From Azospirillum isscasi (GTDB lineage Bacteria; Pseudomonadota; Alphaproteobacteria; Azospirillales; Azospirillaceae), in assembly GCF_030849505.1 (NCBI RefSeq), contig NZ_JAUJFI010000014.1, positions 1 through 57,451 of the forward strand: 57,451 nt of DNA, in the 5' to 3' direction. Position numbers and translations under genes: made by a program. Under the pieces are notes generated by a model, which ran no database searches, was not told where the DNA came from, and was given only the letters and a program-made list of their open reading frames with translations. Below, piece after piece: positions 9,105 through 18,409 of this stretch (position 1 is its first letter; the number at the start of each line of letters is the position of its first letter).

Positions 9105-11966
9105 TCAGCGCCGCCAGTTCACGCCGAGCCGCACCAGGACGCCCAGCGTGACCGCGCGCAGCCGCCAGAAGGGGCTGTTCTGCATGCTGGTCAGCTCGTT
9201 CTGGACCGTGCGCAGATGCTGCTCGCTGCGCTCCAGGCGGCGGCGCAGCACCCAGGGCGACTCATCGTCCTCGTCACCGGCGCCGCTGGCCATGCCCACC
9301 GCCTGCGCGGTCCGCAACTCCTGCCACACCGGCGGCGGCGGGGACAGCCGCCCGTCCTTCAGCTTCTCCGCGCTGTCCAGCAGGTGGGCGGCCATGGTTG
9401 CGGCCATGTCGCGGAAGGTGAAGCGGACGGCCTGCTCCAGCCCGCGGGCGACGAGGCCGGCGCGGCGTTCCGGGTCGCGGGCCGCCGCGATGGCCGCCAC
9501 CACGCCGGCGGCATCGTCCTCGCCCACGAACAGCGCGGCGTCTCCGGCCACCTCGATCAGCGAGGAGTTGGCGCAGGTGATGACCGGGCAGCCGCAGGCC
9601 ATCGCCTCGACCACCGGCATGCCGAAGCCCTCGTAGCGCGACGGGTAGGCGAGCGCCTCCGCCCCGGCGTAGGCCAGCCGCAACTCCTCGTCGCTCAGCG
9701 ACAGGCGCAGCGTCCGGGTGTCGGGAGCCAGGGCGCGGAACATCGGCTCCACCTCCTTGGCCCCGCCCACGCACAGCACGGTCAGGCCGCGGGTCGCGGG
9801 ATCGCCGAGGCCGAGCGCGCGGAACAGCAGCAGGCCGTTCTTGTAGCCCTGGTAGCCGGACCGCTCGCCGACCATCAGCACATAAGGGCCGGTCAGCCCG
9901 TGCGCCTTGCGGAAGGCGTCCACCTCCGCCGCCTCCGCCGGGCGGAAGGCGTCGCCCGCCCCGCAATAGGCCACCGCCGTGCTGCCCGCCGGCACCGAGG
10001 GAAACAGCCGCTCCAGGTCGCGGGCGGAATTCTTCGAGATCATGATGTGGGCCGAGGCGTGCAGGATCGCCCGGTGCTTCTCCCGCCACGTCTCGTCGGC
10101 GAGCGGAAAGCCCAGCGCCTCCGGGATCATGTCGTAGCCCATGAAGACGGAAGGCGTGGCGGTCGGCGCCGTGTAGTAGGTCGAGACGAAGAGATCGGCC
10201 CCCTCCTCCCGGCAGATCCGTTCCAGGTGCAGGCTGTCGGCGCCGGGGGAGGCCTTGTCGTGGGCGCGGATGGTCCGGGTGTGGATGCCGGGGATGCGCG
10301 GCGCGGTGCCGGCGCGGTCGAGCAGAACGACATGCTCCGCGAAGCCGGAGGCCGCCCAGGCGTGCAGCACCGCGGTCCAGACCCGCGCGATGCCCGAACC
10401 GAGATGCTGGTAGAAGACCCCGTCCACCAGGATCTTCGGGTGGACCGCCGTCAGGGCCTTGCGCCGTTCCGCGACCTCCGCGGGATCGAGGAAGCGCCAG
10501 GCCCCGTTCCCTGCCCCGTTCCCTGCGGCGTCGTCCGGCACGGCGATCGGCACCACGCCGCGGGAGGCGGCGGTGTCGGCCAGGGTCTCGTCGCTCACCC
10601 AGGGCAGGTAATCGCGCAGCAGCGCCGACCCCGTCACCTCCTCCTGAAGGCGGCGCCAGTGGGCACGGGCGTCCTTGTAGCCGTAATAGCTTTCCTTGAA
10701 GGCGGCCTGCGCCTCGGTCGCGTAGGCGAAATGCTGGAAGACGACGCCGGCCTCCTCCATCTCGTCCTGGGTGAAGGGGTCGATCTGGGCCAGATCCTTT
10801 CCGTCGGCCCCGACGAGGGTCGGCGGCTCGTGCGCCGCCCAGGCCATGCCGGGCTCGAAACGCCAGGTGCGCAGCCATTCCTGCCGCGGGTTCTGGGCGT
10901 AGTTGTGCCGCGTGCTGATGATCCGCTCCGGCCCGACGAAGTAGTCGCACCAGTAGAAGGCGGCGGTGCGCTTCGGGTTGGCCTCGAACATGGCGTGGAC
11001 GGTGCGGATCTGCTCCGCCGTCCACAGCTCGTCGGCGTCCACCTGCCAGAGCAGGCCGGGTTCGCGGATGTGGGGCAGGGGGGCGTTGACCATCTCGCGC
11101 TTGCCGTCCCAGAAGGAGTCCAGCGGCTTGCGGTGGATGGTGACGCGGTCCGGATAACGGGCGGCCAGCTCGTCCAGATAGCCGGAGGTGCCGTCGTTGC
11201 TGCGGCCCCGGTCGTGCACGCTGTCGAGCACCCGGCCGCCCGACGCCAGGCTCCAGCCGGTGTCGTGGGACAGCGAGGCCACGCCTTCCACGATGTGCCA
11301 GTGCCACCGCAGGGGCAGCGAGGCGAAGACCGCCTCGTGGTAGCGGATGAAGGGCTCGCCGTTCAGGACGATGGTGAAGAAATGGATCGGCAGGCCCGTC
11401 TCGGACTCCAGCGGGGACCGCCGGAAGGCCGCCCAATCCTCGCCCTGGGCGATCATTTCCCAGCCGGACTCCTTCCGCAGGCGGCGGCGCATCACCCAGC
11501 CGCTGCCGCCGCCGGCCCGGATCACCACGGTGGCGGTGTCGTCGGCCCGGTCCAGCGCGCGCAGCCCGGCGAAGCCGGCCTCCTCGATCATCAGCAGCCC
11601 GAAGCCGCCGCGGGGACGCTGGGCGCCGGCCCCGGCCGGTGCGGCGGAATGCCCCCTCATGTCCTGTTCGAGTTCGGAGAGCAGATCGGCCAGCGGCGGC
11701 AGATCGGCATCGTTGCGGAACCGCAGCCAGGTCTCCCCGATCTCGTGGGCGTTCGGAAGCGGAATGGCGACGTCGTCCGTCTCTCCGTTTCCGGCCCGTG
11801 CGCTCGCCAGGGTCGGGCGCAGCGGGTTGCGCGCCATTCCGCGGAGCAGGGCGTCCCGTCCCGGTCCCGCGCCGACGGCCAGAATCCGGGCGACGGGCTC
11901 GGTGCTGGCAAGCCGCTCGACGATGTCGGTGAAGCCGGTGGTGGACGAGGACTGCGGGAAGGACAT
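9105..11966 (-). CDS. Two-domain glycosyltransferase: GT2-like domain fused to a GT4 domain
   Basis: 953 residues. Residues about 20-190 are an N-terminal Rossmann-like region (VARILAVGAGPGRDALLRG), of uncertain role. Residues about 194-420 are a GT2-like domain with HFFTIVLNGEPFIRYHEAVF and LLWQVDADELWTAEQI, the DADE being the metal site. Residues about 560-900 are a full GT4 domain with VLMVGERSGYQGYKNGLLLF and ALAYPSRYEGFGMPVVEAMA (EX7E pair). Two different catalytic folds in one chain suggest it adds two consecutive sugars. The start at 11966 was chosen because the frame upstream overlaps the neighbouring GT2 gene and is low-complexity. A 12-base duplication at 10501-10524 encodes a repeated AGNG linker between the domains. 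Confidence 0.87.
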   Translation of the reverse strand: MSFPQSSSTTGFTDIVERLASTEPVARILAVGAGPGRDALLRGMARNPLRPTLASARAGNGETDDVAIPLPNAHEIGETWLRFRNDADLPPLADLLSELEQDMRGHSAAPAGAGAQRPRGGFGLLMIEEAGFAGLRALDRADDTATVVIRAGGGSGWVMRRRLRKESGWEMIAQGEDWAAFRRSPLESETGLPIHFFTIVLNGEPFIRYHEAVFASLPLRWHWHIVEGVASLSHDTGWSLASGGRVLDSVHDRGRSNDGTSGYLDELAARYPDRVTIHRKPLDSFWDGKREMVNAPLPHIREPGLLWQVDADELWTAEQIRTVHAMFEANPKRTAAFYWCDYFVGPERIISTRHNYAQNPRQEWLRTWRFEPGMAWAAHEPPTLVGADGKDLAQIDPFTQDEMEEAGVVFQHFAYATEAQAAFKESYYGYKDARAHWRRLQEEVTGSALLRDYLPWVSDETLADTAASRGVVPIAVPDDAAGNGAGNGAWRFLDPAEVAERRKALTAVHPKILVDGVFYQHLGSGIARVWTAVLHAWAASGFAEHVVLLDRAGTAPRIPGIHTRTIRAHDKASPGADSLHLERICREEGADLFVSTYYTAPTATPSVFMGYDMIPEALGFPLADETWREKHRAILHASAHIMISKNSARDLERLFPSVPAGSTAVAYCGAGDAFRPAEAAEVDAFRKAHGLTGPYVLMVGERSGYQGYKNGLLLFRALGLGDPATRGLTVLCVGGAKEVEPMFRALAPDTRTLRLSLSDEELRLAYAGAEALAYPSRYEGFGMPVVEAMACGCPVITCANSSLIEVAGDAALFVGEDDAAGVVAAIAAARDPERRAGLVARGLEQAVRFTFRDMAATMAAHLLDSAEKLKDGRLSPPPPVWQELRTAQAVGMASGAGDEDDESPWVLRRRLERSEQHLRTVQNELTSMQNSPFWRLRAVTLGVLVRLGVNWRR

Positions 11967-11998
11967 GAAGAGGGACTCGGCTGGAAAGGCGGGGGGTA

Positions 11999-13018
11999 TC
12001 AGGATGTACCGGGGGGTTCCTTTGCCCGTTCGTGGCGGCGAAGGCAATAGTGGCGAAGGCAATAGCCGGTTGCCTGAAACGCGAAACGGGCCGCCCAGAG
12101 GGGGTCCGCGGCGGTGCCGCCGACCGCCAGCCGGGCCGCCGTCCCCGCGGCCCCGGCGGCCAGAGCGCGGACGGCGGCCCGGCCCACCTCGAAGGCGTGC
12201 CAGTCCCGCGCCTCGCGGCGCAGGGCGGGTGGGCTGGCCGGATCGTTCATCACCCGGCGGGCGATCCGCAGATGCTCGCCGAGCCATGGGACCGTGTGTC
12301 GCATGCCGCCGACGATGGTCATCGAGCCGGCGTGCTGGCGGTAGACGTAAACCCGGTCCGGGACCGGAATTGTCTTCATGCCGGCGGTCCAGGCGCGGAT
12401 CAGGAACTCGCGGTCGCCGGCGTAGCGGTAGGACGGGTCATAGGTGCCGACCCGCTCGTACAGGCCGCGCCGGAAGAAGCGCGCGTTGATGATCGGCACG
12501 CCCCGGCACAGATCGGCCGGGCGCAGCGCCTTCAAGCCCGGATCGTCGTAGCCGCAGACGTCGTGCCCCGACCCGACCCCGTCGGAACCGGCGGCCACGA
12601 CCGTGGCGCCCCCGCAGGCCGCGTCGGCGTCCGGCGCCGCGGCCAGGGCGCGGGCCACGGCGGACAGCGCCCCCGGCAGCAGGAGGTCGTCGCTGTTGAG
12701 ATGCCCGATGATCGACCCGCGCGCGATGGCCAGCCCGCGGTTGATGGCGTCGTAGACACCCCGGTCGGGGCCGCTGAGCACGCGCAGATGCGGGTAGCGC
12801 GCCAGCACCTCCAGCGTGCCGTCGGTGGAGCCGCCGTCCACCAGGATGTGCTCCACCGTCACCCCGTCCTGGGCCAGCACGCTGTCCACGGCTTGCGCGA
12901 TCAGGGCCGCCCGGTTCAGGCAGGGGGTGATGATGGTGAAGAGGGGGGTGGCGCCCTGTTCCGTCACGGCCGGTGCGGTCTCTCCGCCGCCGGTTTCCGT
13001 GGACCGTCCTCCAAGCAT
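11999..13018 (-). CDS. Family 2 glycosyltransferase
   Basis: 339 residues from the chosen ATG at 13018. The GT2 core starts with LFTIITPCLNRAALIAQAVD, followed by HILVDGGSTDGTLEVL, GPDRGVYDAINRGLAIARG and IGHLNSDDLLLPGA. This GVYDAIN...LNSDD pattern is that of the WcaA/WfgS type of GT2, as in the gene at 35748. Further in, YAGDREFLIRAW is the acceptor-side motif. The C-terminal tail contains a 15-base tandem repeat (around 12036-12066) encoding YCLRHYCLR. An upstream ATG at 13126 is possible but would add a 36-residue low-complexity leader. It is divergent from manC with 171 bases between the two starts, which must hold both promoters. Confidence 0.87.
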   Translation of the reverse strand: MLGGRSTETGGGETAPAVTEQGATPLFTIITPCLNRAALIAQAVDSVLAQDGVTVEHILVDGGSTDGTLEVLARYPHLRVLSGPDRGVYDAINRGLAIARGSIIGHLNSDDLLLPGALSAVARALAAAPDADAACGGATVVAAGSDGVGSGHDVCGYDDPGLKALRPADLCRGVPIINARFFRRGLYERVGTYDPSYRYAGDREFLIRAWTAGMKTIPVPDRVYVYRQHAGSMTIVGGMRHTVPWLGEHLRIARRVMNDPASPPALRREARDWHAFEVGRAAVRALAAGAAGTAARLAVGGTAADPLWAARFAFQATGYCLRHYCLRRHERAKEPPGTS

Positions 13019-13189
13019 GCCCGTGATCGTCGCTTCCCCCTGGATTCGGGCTCCGGAACGCCGGCCCGTCGACGCGGCGGCCCCACCGCCGGCGAGGGCG
13101 CAAGGTGCCGGATTTCGCTGTAGCATGCCTGCGGCAAAACCTCTACACAGGGAGTCGAGTTCTTAACCAAAGGTGCAGTTTCGCCAGCC

Positions 13190-14632
13190 ATGACGAACGC
13201 CTCCCAGAACAGCCGGATACATCCCGTGATCTTGTCCGGCGGTGCCGGGGTCCGGCTCTGGCCGATGTCGCGGGAGCAGTATCCGAAGCAGTTCCTGCCG
13301 CTCTGTTCGGAACGCTCGATGCTGCAGGACACCGCGGGGCGGGTATCGGACGCGGCGCGCTTCGCCGATCCGCTGATCGTCTGCAACCAGGAGCACCGCT
13401 TCGTCATCGCCGAGCAGATGCGTCAGACCGGGCGCGGCGCGGCGCGGATCGTTCTGGAGCCGGTTGGGCGCAACACCGCCCCCGCCGCCGCGGTCGCCGC
13501 CCTGATCGTGGCGGAACAGGACCCCGACGGTCAGATCCTGCTGCTGCCGGCGGACCACGCGATCCAGGACCAGGGCGCCTTCCTCCAGGCCGTCGCCACG
13601 GCGTCCGCCGCCGCCGCCGCGGGGCTTCTGACCACCTTCGGCATCGTCCCGACCGCACCGGAAACCGGCTACGGCTACATCCGCCGCGGCGAGATGGTGA
13701 AGGATCATGACGGCGCCTTCCGCGTCGCCGCCTTCGTGGAGAAGCCGCCGCGCGAGCAGGCCGAGCGCTATCTGGCGGAGAAGGACTTCTTCTGGAACAG
13801 CGGCATGTTCCTGCTGCCGGTGCGCCAGTATCTGGACGAGCTGGAGCGCTGGGCGCCGGCGGTCCTGGACGCCTGCCGGGCGGCGCTCGCCCGGGGCCGG
13901 TCCGACCTCGACTTCTTCCGCCTGGACGAGGAGGCCTTCGCGGCCTCTCCCAACATCTCCATCGACTATGCGGTGATGGAGCGCACCGAGGCCGCCGCCG
14001 TGGTGCCTTGCAGCATCGGCTGGACCGACGTCGGCGCCTGGTCGGCGCTGTGGGAGATCGGGGAGAAAGACCAGGGCGGCAATGTCTGCCACGGTGACGC
14101 CGTCGCCTGGGACAGCCGCGGCTGCTACGTCCGCAGCGAGGACGGCGCGCTCGTCGCCCTGCTCGGCATGGAGAACGCGGTGGTGGTCGCCACCGAGGAC
14201 GCCATCCTGGTCGCCGCCAGGGACCGGGCGCAGGACATCAAGCCGCTGGTCGAGCACTTGAAGACGCAGGGCCGCAGCGAGCCGCTGCTGCACCGCCGGG
14301 TGCACCGTCCCTGGGGCTTCTACCAGTCCCTGCACGCCGGCGACCGCTTCCAGGTGAAGCGCCTGACGGTGGCGCCGGGTGCCCGCCTGTCGCTGCAGAA
14401 GCACTATCACCGCGCCGAGCACTGGGTGGTGGTGAACGGCACCGCGCTCGTCACCCGCGGCGATGAGCAGATCCTGCTGCGCGAGAACGAGTCCGTCTAC
14501 ATCCCGCTGGGCACCCTGCACCGGCTGGAGAATCCCGGCAAGGTGCCGCTGAACCTGATCGAGGTGCAGTCCGGCTCCTATCTGGGCGAAGACGACATCG
14601 TCCGTTTCGACGACCATTACGGCCGCTCCTAG
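13190..14632 (+). CDS. manC: Mannose-1-phosphate guanylyltransferase / mannose-6-phosphate isomerase
   Basis: 480 residues, the normal length for the two-domain ManC/AlgA type. The N-terminal pyrophosphorylase domain carries GGAGVRLWPMSREQYPKQF (about 15-33), the GTP and metal-binding signature, and FVEKPP (about 183-188). The C-terminal cupin (PMI type II) has LQKHYHRAEHWVVVNGTA (about 402-419) with the zinc-binding Q/H/H/E set. The enzyme converts mannose-6-phosphate to mannose-1-phosphate's nucleotide product GDP-mannose together with a phosphomannomutase that is not in the window. GDP-mannose feeds Gmd and Fcl at 31-36 kb. A strong hairpin terminator follows the stop, so manC is probably transcribed alone. 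Confidence 0.95.
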   Translation: MTNASQNSRIHPVILSGGAGVRLWPMSREQYPKQFLPLCSERSMLQDTAGRVSDAARFADPLIVCNQEHRFVIAEQMRQTGRGAARIVLEPVGRNTAPAAAVAALIVAEQDPDGQILLLPADHAIQDQGAFLQAVATASAAAAAGLLTTFGIVPTAPETGYGYIRRGEMVKDHDGAFRVAAFVEKPPREQAERYLAEKDFFWNSGMFLLPVRQYLDELERWAPAVLDACRAALARGRSDLDFFRLDEEAFAASPNISIDYAVMERTEAAAVVPCSIGWTDVGAWSALWEIGEKDQGGNVCHGDAVAWDSRGCYVRSEDGALVALLGMENAVVVATEDAILVAARDRAQDIKPLVEHLKTQGRSEPLLHRRVHRPWGFYQSLHAGDRFQVKRLTVAPGARLSLQKHYHRAEHWVVVNGTALVTRGDEQILLRENESVYIPLGTLHRLENPGKVPLNLIEVQSGSYLGEDDIVRFDDHYGRS

Positions 14633-14653
14633 TTTCGCCCGCCCGGTCCGGAG

Positions 14654-14677
14654 GCCCCCGTGCCGCGCGGGGGCTTT
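14654..14677 (+). terminator. Intrinsic terminator after manC
   Basis: GCCCCCG at 14654-14660 pairs perfectly with CGGGGGC at 14668-14674 across a 7-base loop, followed by TTT. It lies 22 bases after the manC stop codon. The T-tract is short, but the stem is all G-C. Confidence 0.65.
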
Positions 14678-14723
14678 CCGCCGGGATGGCGCGGCGCACG
14701 GCCTGCGATGGAATGCCTCCCGG

Positions 14724-15806
14724 ATGCCCCCGACACAGATCAGCCTGCCCGATGATGCCGTCATCCTGACCCTCGCCTCGCCGGGTTTCGACGCCGCCTA
14801 TCCCCGGATTCTCCACAAGGACCTGATCCCCCAGCCCGTCCTCGACGTCATGGAATGGGCGTGGAGAACGCCGCGCTTTCCGGAACGGCCGGTGCGCGTG
14901 GCGCGCCTGTCCGACGTCTGGGTGGCCCGGGAAGGGCTGGTTTTCGACCGGGAGGGCCGTCTCTACCACGAAACGATCACCCAGCATTCCGGTGCGGAGA
15001 TCGAGGAGGCCCACGCCGCCGTGCTGGCCGCCATGGCGGCCTGGCCGGAGCGGGAGCGGGGCGCCGACGGCAAAGGGCCGGTCCTGCTGTGCAAGAAGCG
15101 CGGCATCGGCAATTATGGGCACTGGATGATGGAGATGCTGCCCAAGGCGCATCTCGTCCACAGCCGTCTGCCGGACCTGGACGCGCGGTTCCTCGTGGCG
15201 CAGGCGCCCGGGCATCTGAACAACGCCATGGCCTTTTCCCTGTCCATGCTGGGGATCGACCTCGCCCGGACCATCGTCGCCAACGACGCGCCGCGCCGCT
15301 TCGCCGACCTGCTTCTGGTGGACGGCTTGAGCGAGCATGGGGGCTACATGTCGCCGCTCGTCCTGGAGGGGGTGGACGCCATGGCCCGGGATACGGCGCC
15401 CGCCGGCGCGGACCGGCTGTTCGTCACCCGCCGCTCCACCGGTTTCCGCCGCGTCGTGGACGAGGACGCGCTTGCCGCCCATGCGGAGGCTCACGGCTAC
15501 CGGCTGGTCGAACCGGGGATGCTGTCCCTGCCGGAGCAGGTCGCCCTGTTCAAGGGGGCCTCGCGGATCGTCGGGGTGATGGGGGCGGCGATGACCAACA
15601 TCGCCTTCGCCCCGCCCGGTGCGCGCGTGGTCAATCTGGCGCCCGCGGGCATGCCCGACACCTTCTTCTGGTTCATCGCGACCCTGCGCGGCCTCGACTA
15701 CACCGAGGTCCGCTGCGTGCAGGACGGCCCGGTCCGCGGCGTCATGCCCTGGGACACCGACCTGATCCTTTCCCCGGACGACCGGGACATCATCTTCGGC
15801 GGCTGA
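14724..15806 (+). CDS. GT61 (DUF563) family glycosyltransferase
   Basis: 360 residues. The family's two conserved blocks are present: GNYGHWMMEMLPKAHLVHSR at about residues 128-147 and, in the C-terminal half, FVTRRSTGFRRVVDE followed by GVMGAAMTNIAFAPPGARVV. DUF563/GT61 proteins are predicted inverting glycosyltransferases of capsule and LPS synthesis in bacteria and xylosyl or arabinosyl transferases in plants. It resembles the protein encoded at 29336-30583 in both blocks, so the locus has two members. It starts about 45 bases after the manC terminator and is followed after 32 bases by the GT2/GT4 fusion, probably in one operon. Donor unknown. Confidence 0.85.
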   Translation: MPPTQISLPDDAVILTLASPGFDAAYPRILHKDLIPQPVLDVMEWAWRTPRFPERPVRVARLSDVWVAREGLVFDREGRLYHETITQHSGAEIEEAHAAVLAAMAAWPERERGADGKGPVLLCKKRGIGNYGHWMMEMLPKAHLVHSRLPDLDARFLVAQAPGHLNNAMAFSLSMLGIDLARTIVANDAPRRFADLLLVDGLSEHGGYMSPLVLEGVDAMARDTAPAGADRLFVTRRSTGFRRVVDEDALAAHAEAHGYRLVEPGMLSLPEQVALFKGASRIVGVMGAAMTNIAFAPPGARVVNLAPAGMPDTFFWFIATLRGLDYTEVRCVQDGPVRGVMPWDTDLILSPDDRDIIFGG

Positions 15807-15838
15807 CGCCGGGCGCGGAACGACGGGGGTATGCGGGG

Positions 15839-18409
15839 ATGACGACGCCCGAACCATTCGACCACTACATCGAACGCATCGAGGTCGGCACCGAGCTTCG
15901 GATCGAGGGCTGGGCCTTTCACCGGACGCATGGCCTGTGCGGCTTCGACGTGGTGATCGACCGGGGGAATTCCCCGTCCGCTCTCCATGTCCGGAGGGGG
16001 ATCGACCGGCACGACGTCGGCCTCGCCCTCGGCAACCCTCTGGCCGACCGTTCGGGTTTCGTGGTGCTCGCGGCCGTGCCGCTCAGCACCTCGGCGGTCG
16101 TCCTGCGGCTGACCGCCGGGGGGGAGGAGTGCATCATTCCCCTGATGCTGCGCGAGGGGTTGTCGCTGCGCAGTTGGCAGGTCGCCTGCGAACGCGCGCC
16201 GACGGCCGTCGAGTACCGCTTCCTGACCGAACGCGGCCTGCGCTACGCCGCCGCCCTGCCGGCGCCGCTGACGCGGGCGCGGAACGCGGTGGATGCCGGT
16301 CTTCCGGCCATCGCCGCTCCCGTCGCGACCGCCCCGGTGACGGGCGCTTCTGTGACGGGCGCTTCTGTGACGATCGCCCCGGTGACGATCGCCCCGGTGA
16401 CGATCATCGTACCGGTGTATGGCGGCAAGCGCTTCCTGACCCCTTTGGCGCACGCGCTGATCGAGACGGTCGATCCCCGGCACCACATCGTCTTCATCGA
16501 CGACGGCAACCCCGACCGCAGCATCTCCGCCTTCCTGGTGGCGCTCGGCACCGCCCTCGACCATGTGACGGTCGTCGCCAAGCCGCGCAACGAGGGGTAT
16601 CTGAAGGCCGTGCTCACCGGGCTGGAGATGGCGGAGCGGCTGAATCCCGACGGGCATGTCGTCCTGCTGAACACCGACGTCGAGGTGCCGCCGGGCTGGC
16701 TGGAGCGGCTGGTCGGGCCGATCGAGGCGACGCCGTCCATCGCCAGCACCACCCCCTTCACCAACGCCGGCACCATCTGCGGCTTCCCGGCCATGCCGGA
16801 GGACAACGACCCCTTCCTCGGCGCCACGGTGGCGGAGATCGACGCGGGCTTCGCGGCCCTGGGGGATCTGCCCCCGGTGGAGGTGCCGACGGGAGTCGGC
16901 TTCTGCATGGCGCTGAACCGCCGGGCGCTGCGCGAGGTCGGCGTTTTCGACCAGCAGGCCTTCGGGCGCGGCTATGGGGAGGAGGTGGACTGGTGCCGGC
17001 GCGCCATGCGGCGCGGATTCACCAACGCCGCGGTGCCCAACCTCTATGTCCACCACCGGCACGGCGGCAGTTTCTCCAGCGCGGAGAAGAAAGCCCAGAT
17101 CCAGGCGTCGGGCGACATCATCCGGCAGCGCTACCCGGAGTTCGACGCGGAGGTGCAGGATTTCATCCGCGCCGACCCGCTGCGCCCCATCCGCGCCGCG
17201 GCGGCGGTCCGCATCCTGGGCGCGGCGGCGGCGGGCCGTCCGCAGACGGTGCTTCTCTTCGACCACGCCGGCCACGGCGGGGCCGCCGCCTTCCGCGTGA
17301 AGGAGATCGCGCGCCTGCACGCGCAGGGGCGGGCGGTGCTGCTGGTGCGGCCCTGCGTGGAACCGGCCTTGGGAATGCCGGACGGCGCGCTGGACATCGA
17401 GCTGCTGCACCGCGAGGCCGCCTTCCGCTTCCCGGCGAACGATCTCGCCGATCTCGGCGCCCTCGCCGCCGCCCTGCCGCTGGCGGAGGTGGTCGTCAAT
17501 TCGCTGGTCGGCTACGCGGCGCCGGACGCGGTGATGGGATTCCTGCGGACCCTCCGGCGGGAGCGTGGGGTGCCGTTGCGCCTGATGCACCACGATTTCT
17601 TCCCGGTCTGCCCCTCGCTGAACCTGATCGACGCGGAGGACCGTTTCTGCGGCGTGCCGGCACCGGGACGCTGCCGGACCTGCGCGCCGGCCAACCGGCA
17701 TTTCCGCCACCCCGGCGGGGAAGGGCCTCCGGGCGAGGGCTTCGACATCGTGGGTTACCGCCGGGCGTGGCAGGAGCTTTTCGACCTCGCCGACCGCCAC
17801 GTCACCTTTTCCCGAAGCGCGCTCGCCACGCTCCGGCGGGCCTTCGTCCTGCGCGATGACCGTCTGCGGATCATCCCGCATCTGGCCGACCATGTGACCG
17901 TGACGCCCCTGCCGCCGCCCGCTCCGGATCGGATCGCCCGCGTGGCGGTGGTCGGCGGCATCAACGTCGCCAAGGGGTCGGGGATCCTGAAGGCGATGGT
18001 GCGGCTGGCGGAGACGCAGCGGTTGCCGATCCTGTTCGAGCTGTTCGGCGACAACGACCAGCCGGTCGTCTCCCCGCACCTGCACGACAACGGCCGTTAC
18101 GAGCCGGAGCGGCTGGCCGGCTTGCTCGCCGCCCGCGGCTGCCACGCGGTCTTCCTGCCGTCGGTCTGGCCGGAAACCCACTGCTACGTGCTGGACGAGG
18201 TGGTCGGGCTGGGGCTGCCGGTCGGCGTCTTCGACATCGGCGCGCCCGCCGAGCGGCTGCGCCACTGGCCGAACGGCTTCATCGTCTCCACCATCACCCC
18301 GGAGGCGGCCCTGTCCGCCCTGCTGCGCGTGACCGGCCACGGGATGCCGGCGCTCTCCGCAAGTGGCGGGGGCAAGGCGCCCCCGCCGCACGGCGATCAG
18401 GCGTCGTAG
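15839..18409 (+). CDS. GWA module + GT2 + GT4-like fusion glycosyltransferase
   Basis: 856 residues. Residues about 10-110 are a GWA module (GWA 24-26, RHDV 57-60, SGF 72-74). Residues 155-187 are a repetitive linker built from five-residue units. Residues about 188-430 are a GT2 domain with VTIIVPVYGGKRFLTPLA, IVFIDDGNPDRS, VLLNTDVEVPPGW and GRGYGEEVDWCRRAMRRGF. Residues about 475-850 are a GT-B-like C-terminal domain with VLLFDHAGHGGAAAF, LMHHDFFPVCPSLNLID and, near the end, FLPSVWPETHCYVLDEV. A cysteine cluster (FCGVPAPGRCRTCAP) inside that domain could bind a metal. The start at 15839 begins just before the module. The gene ends tail to tail with, and overlaps by 13 bases, the gene on the opposite strand. 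Confidence 0.86.
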   Translation: MTTPEPFDHYIERIEVGTELRIEGWAFHRTHGLCGFDVVIDRGNSPSALHVRRGIDRHDVGLALGNPLADRSGFVVLAAVPLSTSAVVLRLTAGGEECIIPLMLREGLSLRSWQVACERAPTAVEYRFLTERGLRYAAALPAPLTRARNAVDAGLPAIAAPVATAPVTGASVTGASVTIAPVTIAPVTIIVPVYGGKRFLTPLAHALIETVDPRHHIVFIDDGNPDRSISAFLVALGTALDHVTVVAKPRNEGYLKAVLTGLEMAERLNPDGHVVLLNTDVEVPPGWLERLVGPIEATPSIASTTPFTNAGTICGFPAMPEDNDPFLGATVAEIDAGFAALGDLPPVEVPTGVGFCMALNRRALREVGVFDQQAFGRGYGEEVDWCRRAMRRGFTNAAVPNLYVHHRHGGSFSSAEKKAQIQASGDIIRQRYPEFDAEVQDFIRADPLRPIRAAAAVRILGAAAAGRPQTVLLFDHAGHGGAAAFRVKEIARLHAQGRAVLLVRPCVEPALGMPDGALDIELLHREAAFRFPANDLADLGALAAALPLAEVVVNSLVGYAAPDAVMGFLRTLRRERGVPLRLMHHDFFPVCPSLNLIDAEDRFCGVPAPGRCRTCAPANRHFRHPGGEGPPGEGFDIVGYRRAWQELFDLADRHVTFSRSALATLRRAFVLRDDRLRIIPHLADHVTVTPLPPPAPDRIARVAVVGGINVAKGSGILKAMVRLAETQRLPILFELFGDNDQPVVSPHLHDNGRYEPERLAGLLAARGCHAVFLPSVWPETHCYVLDEVVGLGLPVGVFDIGAPAERLRHWPNGFIVSTITPEAALSALLRVTGHGMPALSASGGGKAPPPHGDQAS
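16316..16405 (+). repeat. In-frame 15-bp minisatellite in GT linker
   Basis: Six tandem 15-base units, the first degenerate (16316-16330) and five close copies (16331-16405) of GCNNCNGTGACGNNC type. They encode APVAT, APVTG, ASVTG, ASVTI, APVTI, APVTI between the GWA module and the GT2 domain. Because the unit is a multiple of three, changes in copy number would alter linker length without shifting the frame. Confidence 0.9.

Noticed and set aside
9216..12050. Very long open frame on the plus strand opposite the GT fusion
   Set aside because: Its translation is rich in R, G, A and V without motifs, and it mirrors the third-codon GC bias of the real gene on the other strand.
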